Source: Verrucomicrobiia bacterium (GTDB taxonomy: Bacteria > Verrucomicrobiota > Verrucomicrobiia > Limisphaerales > DASXHY01). From it: 64,000 bases of DNA. Position 1 is the first letter of the stretch. Every line of letters begins with the position of its first letter. Positions 61,776 through 64,000 of the stretch are shown here, one piece after another. A model generated the notes under the pieces. It did no database searches. It worked only from the letters and a program-made list of their open reading frames with translations, and was not told the DNA's origin. Made by a program: the position numbers and the translations under genes. The DNA lies in the NCBI GenBank assembly GCA_035629175.1, contig DASPIL010000011.1, forward strand, positions 1-64,000, given 5' to 3'.

Positions 61776-62393
61776 TTACCCGCGTATTTTTTTGGCCAGT
61801 TCTGCCACGCGCTTGCCTTGTATGCGGCAGATCGTCAAATCTTCAGGTGCGGGCGCCAACTCACCTTTCGGACCCGCGATTGTCGTCGCGCCGTAAGGGG
61901 TTCCTCCCCTGGCCTCCGTGTGAATCATCCCGGGGCTCGAATACGGCACACCGACGATCACCATGCCCAGGTGAATTAACGGAATCATCATCGTGATGCA
62001 CGTGGTCTCCTGGCCGCCGTGCGTCGATGCTGTTGAAGTAAATACCCCCGCTGGCTTGCCTTCCATTGCGCCTGATAACCATAGGCTGGCAGTTCCATCG
62101 ATCAGCGCTTTCATCTGGGCGGTCATGTTCCCATAACGCGTCGGTGATCCGATCAAAAGTCCATCCGCATCGCGCAAGTCGTCCACCGTGCACACAGGAA
62201 TGCTCTTCTGTTCCTTCCAAACCTTGGATGAATACCCTTCGCCAGATTCGAGCTCCTTCTCAATGTGCGGGAATTCGGGCGCGCGCCGAAAGACCGCTTC
62301 AATGCCTGCAACAGACTTGACGCCTTCTTCCACGGCTCGGGCGAGTTGCAGTGTGTGGCCGTAGGCGCTGTGATAGACGATGAGGACTTTCAT
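61776..62393 (-). CDS. wrbA: NAD(P)H:quinone oxidoreductase, WrbA type
   Basis: A 205-residue flavoprotein that reduces quinones by two electrons. The flavodoxin-like FMN loop is YHSAYGHT, followed by GLLIGSPTRYGNMTAQMKALID and GVFTSTASTHGGQETTCITMMIPLIHLGMVIVGVPYS, all typical of WrbA. The C-terminus ARGGTPYGATTIAGPKGELAPAPEDL is conserved. It stands alone between the DUF883 gene and the SRAP gene. Confidence 0.94.
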   Translation of the reverse strand: MKVLIVYHSAYGHTLQLARAVEEGVKSVAGIEAVFRRAPEFPHIEKELESGEGYSSKVWKEQKSIPVCTVDDLRDADGLLIGSPTRYGNMTAQMKALIDGTASLWLSGAMEGKPAGVFTSTASTHGGQETTCITMMIPLIHLGMVIVGVPYSSPGMIHTEARGGTPYGATTIAGPKGELAPAPEDLTICRIQGKRVAELAKKIRG

Positions 62394-62593
62394 AGTTTTA
62401 GAGATTAAGGTCGCTATTGCTGGTGGTTCTCACTGCCAGGCGTCGATTGCCAGGCAAGTGCGGAAAGCCGAATCCTGACGCGTCGAGTGCGGAACGCAAG
62501 CACGGGACCCGGCATTCTTTATGGCGCTGACCTTCGTCCCATCCTCAGGGAAACGCAACCGACTAAACCACGGCGGCCACCCGGACCCCAACT

Positions 62594-63244
62594 TCAAAAA
62601 AGATCCCGCTGCTCAGGCGGCGAAAGGCAATCCTCATCGTCGTTGCGTACATTGTTCACCCGTGAACAAACCTCAACGGCTTTCAGTTCCAACCCGGCCG
62701 GCTCACCCAGCAGAGCGCCGATGTCCGAATCAGTCGCATCGAGCCATCGATCACATTCCGAGAGGCCAAGGATCAGCGGCATTCGGGAATGGATCGTCGC
62801 CATGAAGCTATTGGCTGCGGTGGTCAGCAGAACGAACGTCTCCCGGCCCGCCGATTGGTCCGACGGCTCGGCCCAAAGACCTGCAAAGTAGAACGGTTCC
62901 TCACTTTGCAGGCCAATGCGCATTGGCCGCTTCTCCGTTCTCGAACCACGCCACTCATAAAAGGCGTCCGCAGGAACCAGGCATCGCCTGGATCGGATCG
63001 CCGCACTGAAGATCGCCTTTTCGTGAAGTGACTCCGCCTGCGCGTTGATGATGGGAGCCTTGGACCAGGCTGGCCGGAAACCCCAGATCATTTGTGAAGC
63101 CTCCAGCTTGCCTCCGACAACCCTGACAACCGTACATTCCTGTGTCGGTGCGATATTGAACCTGGGAACAAAGTTCAGTTCGAGCGTTTCAAATCGCGAT
63201 TCGATCCGCAGCTGCTTCTTGGTCATCGAATACCGTCCGCACAT
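62594..63244 (-). CDS. SRAP domain protein (HMCES/YedK family)
   Basis: A 216-residue protein that caps abasic sites in single-stranded DNA by forming a thiazolidine with its N-terminal Cys. Cys2 (MCGRY) becomes the N-terminus after Met removal. The other conserved residues are PRFNIAPTQ, IINAQAES (Asn of the active site; usually NARAET), AFYEWRG (Glu) and IHSRMPLIL (His). Divergent from the CHRD gene with a 266-nt intergenic region between them. Confidence 0.93.
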   Translation of the reverse strand: MCGRYSMTKKQLRIESRFETLELNFVPRFNIAPTQECTVVRVVGGKLEASQMIWGFRPAWSKAPIINAQAESLHEKAIFSAAIRSRRCLVPADAFYEWRGSRTEKRPMRIGLQSEEPFYFAGLWAEPSDQSAGRETFVLLTTAANSFMATIHSRMPLILGLSECDRWLDATDSDIGALLGEPAGLELKAVEVCSRVNNVRNDDEDCLSPPEQRDLF

Positions 63245-63510
63245 GGCGGAAAGTTGCGACGGCTTCGGCGGTTGCGCAAGCGCGGGGTGACATGCGCCCG
63301 GACAGGAACGGGCATGGAAGGCGCCTTGCAGGAGGTCCTGTCAGGAAAAGCAAAATGATTTAAAAAAAAGCTGGAACCGATTTCCCCTTGGTGCATCATA
63401 CGGTCGTTCCAAAAGCAATCTTGCAGACGAAGCGCAGTCCGTGGCTTCCGTGTCCTGCGGTGATCAGAAGGGACAGGGAGCCTGAACTGAAAGTTAACCG
63501 AACGCAGTTT

Positions 63511-64000
63511 ATGAAGAAGACCCTACTTTCACTTTCGCTGGTCGGTTGCCTCATTTCCTCAGCACCCGCGGCCGTGTATCAATTCACCGCGCTGCTGACA
63601 GGAGGCAACGAAATTCCCGCCAACTCATCTCCTGGCGTCGGCTTCGCCCTCGTACATTATGATGACGTTGCCAGCACGATTGAGGTGCATGCGCTGTTTG
63701 CGGCCCTGCAGGGGACCACGACCGCAGCCCACATTCATGCGCCGACGGCGGCGCCCTTCAGCGGCACTGCTGGTGTCGCCACAACCACCCCGAGTTTTGC
63801 AGGCTTTCCTGCCGGGGTGACCAGCGGATCGTTTTCAAACACGCTGAGCTTGACCGCTTCAGGCACCTATAACCCTGCCTTCATCACGGCCAATGGCGGG
63901 ACAGTGGCTGGCGCTGAATCAGCATTGGTGGCGGCTTTGTTTGCCGGCCGTTCCTACTTCAACGTCCACACGACCGCGTATCCTGGTGGTGAAATTCGTG
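63511..64000 (+). CDS. Exported CHRD domain protein, cut by the window end
   Basis: The frame from ATG at 63511 stays open to the window end (163 codons). The signal peptide is KKTLLSLSLVGCLISSAPAAA-like (cleavage near residue 21). The CHRD domain is visible as LLTGGNEIPANSS, TTAAHIHAPTAAPFSG and FNVHTTAYPGGEIR, where the last part is the conserved motif near the domain end. In bacteria such proteins are secreted, often with a PEP-CTERM sorting signal, which would lie past this window. Function is unknown. Confidence 0.85.
   Translation, partial: MKKTLLSLSLVGCLISSAPAAVYQFTALLTGGNEIPANSSPGVGFALVHYDDVASTIEVHALFAALQGTTTAAHIHAPTAAPFSGTAGVATTTPSFAGFPAGVTSGSFSNTLSLTASGTYNPAFITANGGTVAGAESALVAALFAGRSYFNVHTTAYPGGEIR

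Noticed and set aside
1-64000. tRNA, rRNA, integrase or transposase genes
   Set aside because: I looked through intergenic stretches for cloverleaf-like or rRNA-like sequence and through proteins for recombinase motifs and found none. Short ncRNAs cannot be excluded by eye.

Overview
The window looks like a chromosomal segment of a Verrucomicrobiota bacterium, probably of the Pedosphaera/Limisphaera group. This is inferred from pseudopilins with the [16 protein letters not shown]-type leader and a C-terminal DG motif, DUF4832/DUF4874 and Reg_prop sensor genes, parallel beta-helix surface proteins, dispersed short repeats and high-GC coding. No rRNA, tRNA, CRISPR array, integrase or insertion sequence was seen. 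Most genes sit in compact, translationally coupled operons.

1-14.5 kb: an accessory, secretion-oriented region. On the minus strand lie a GH31 glycosidase, two exported proteins and a pseudopilin. Divergently there is a Reg_prop/Y_Y_Y histidine kinase with its NarL-type regulator and a TrmN6-like methyltransferase. Then come two paralogous beta-helix proteins and a GANIGW-repeat protein (minus).

14.5-25.2 kb: an SDR gene, then a complete clade II nitrous oxide reduction cluster: a dihaem cytochrome c/cupredoxin fusion, nosZ, a small membrane protein, a CcdA-like membrane protein, nosD, nosF, nosY and a CusF-SCO fusion. Most junctions overlap by 1-8 nt. A DUF2249 gene is divergent, and two FNR/NNR-like boxes lie between it and the operon. 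No nosL or nosR is present.

25.2-28.6 kb: a frameshifted FG-GAP/VCBS protein followed by a gene-poor stretch with several dispersed repeat copies and a six-unit octamer tandem repeat. 28.6-35.2 kb: the cell elongation operon mreC-mreD-mrdA-rodA-rng, closed by a strong terminator. 35.3-40.6 kb (minus): an ABC transporter, a His-rich TPR protein, hisB, an ECF sigma factor with its anti-sigma factor, and a pseudopilin.

41-49 kb: an O-antigen ligase-like protein; a coupled pair made of a terpene-cyclase-fold protein and a Tat-exported DUF362 protein; then an STN-subtilase, a HemX/CcsA-like protein, hemA (apparently lacking the dimerisation domain) and hemC. 49-55 kb (minus): rho, then a Met-rich lipoprotein with a duplicated domain, resB and ccsA (System II cytochrome c maturation, which would serve the cytochromes of the nos cluster). 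55-64 kb: a single 720-residue reading frame fusing low-molecular-weight phosphatase, RpiB and GlyA; an S41-like protein that has lost its catalytic residues; a signalling group (Zn-ribbon GAF-like protein, HDOD protein, small partner, CheY-like regulator); a DUF883 protein; WrbA; an SRAP protein; and a CHRD-domain protein cut by the window end.

The most notable items are the three-enzyme fusion, the unusual nos accessory proteins, and a short repeat whose end supplies start codons for the beta-helix genes and the C-terminal tail of NosD.
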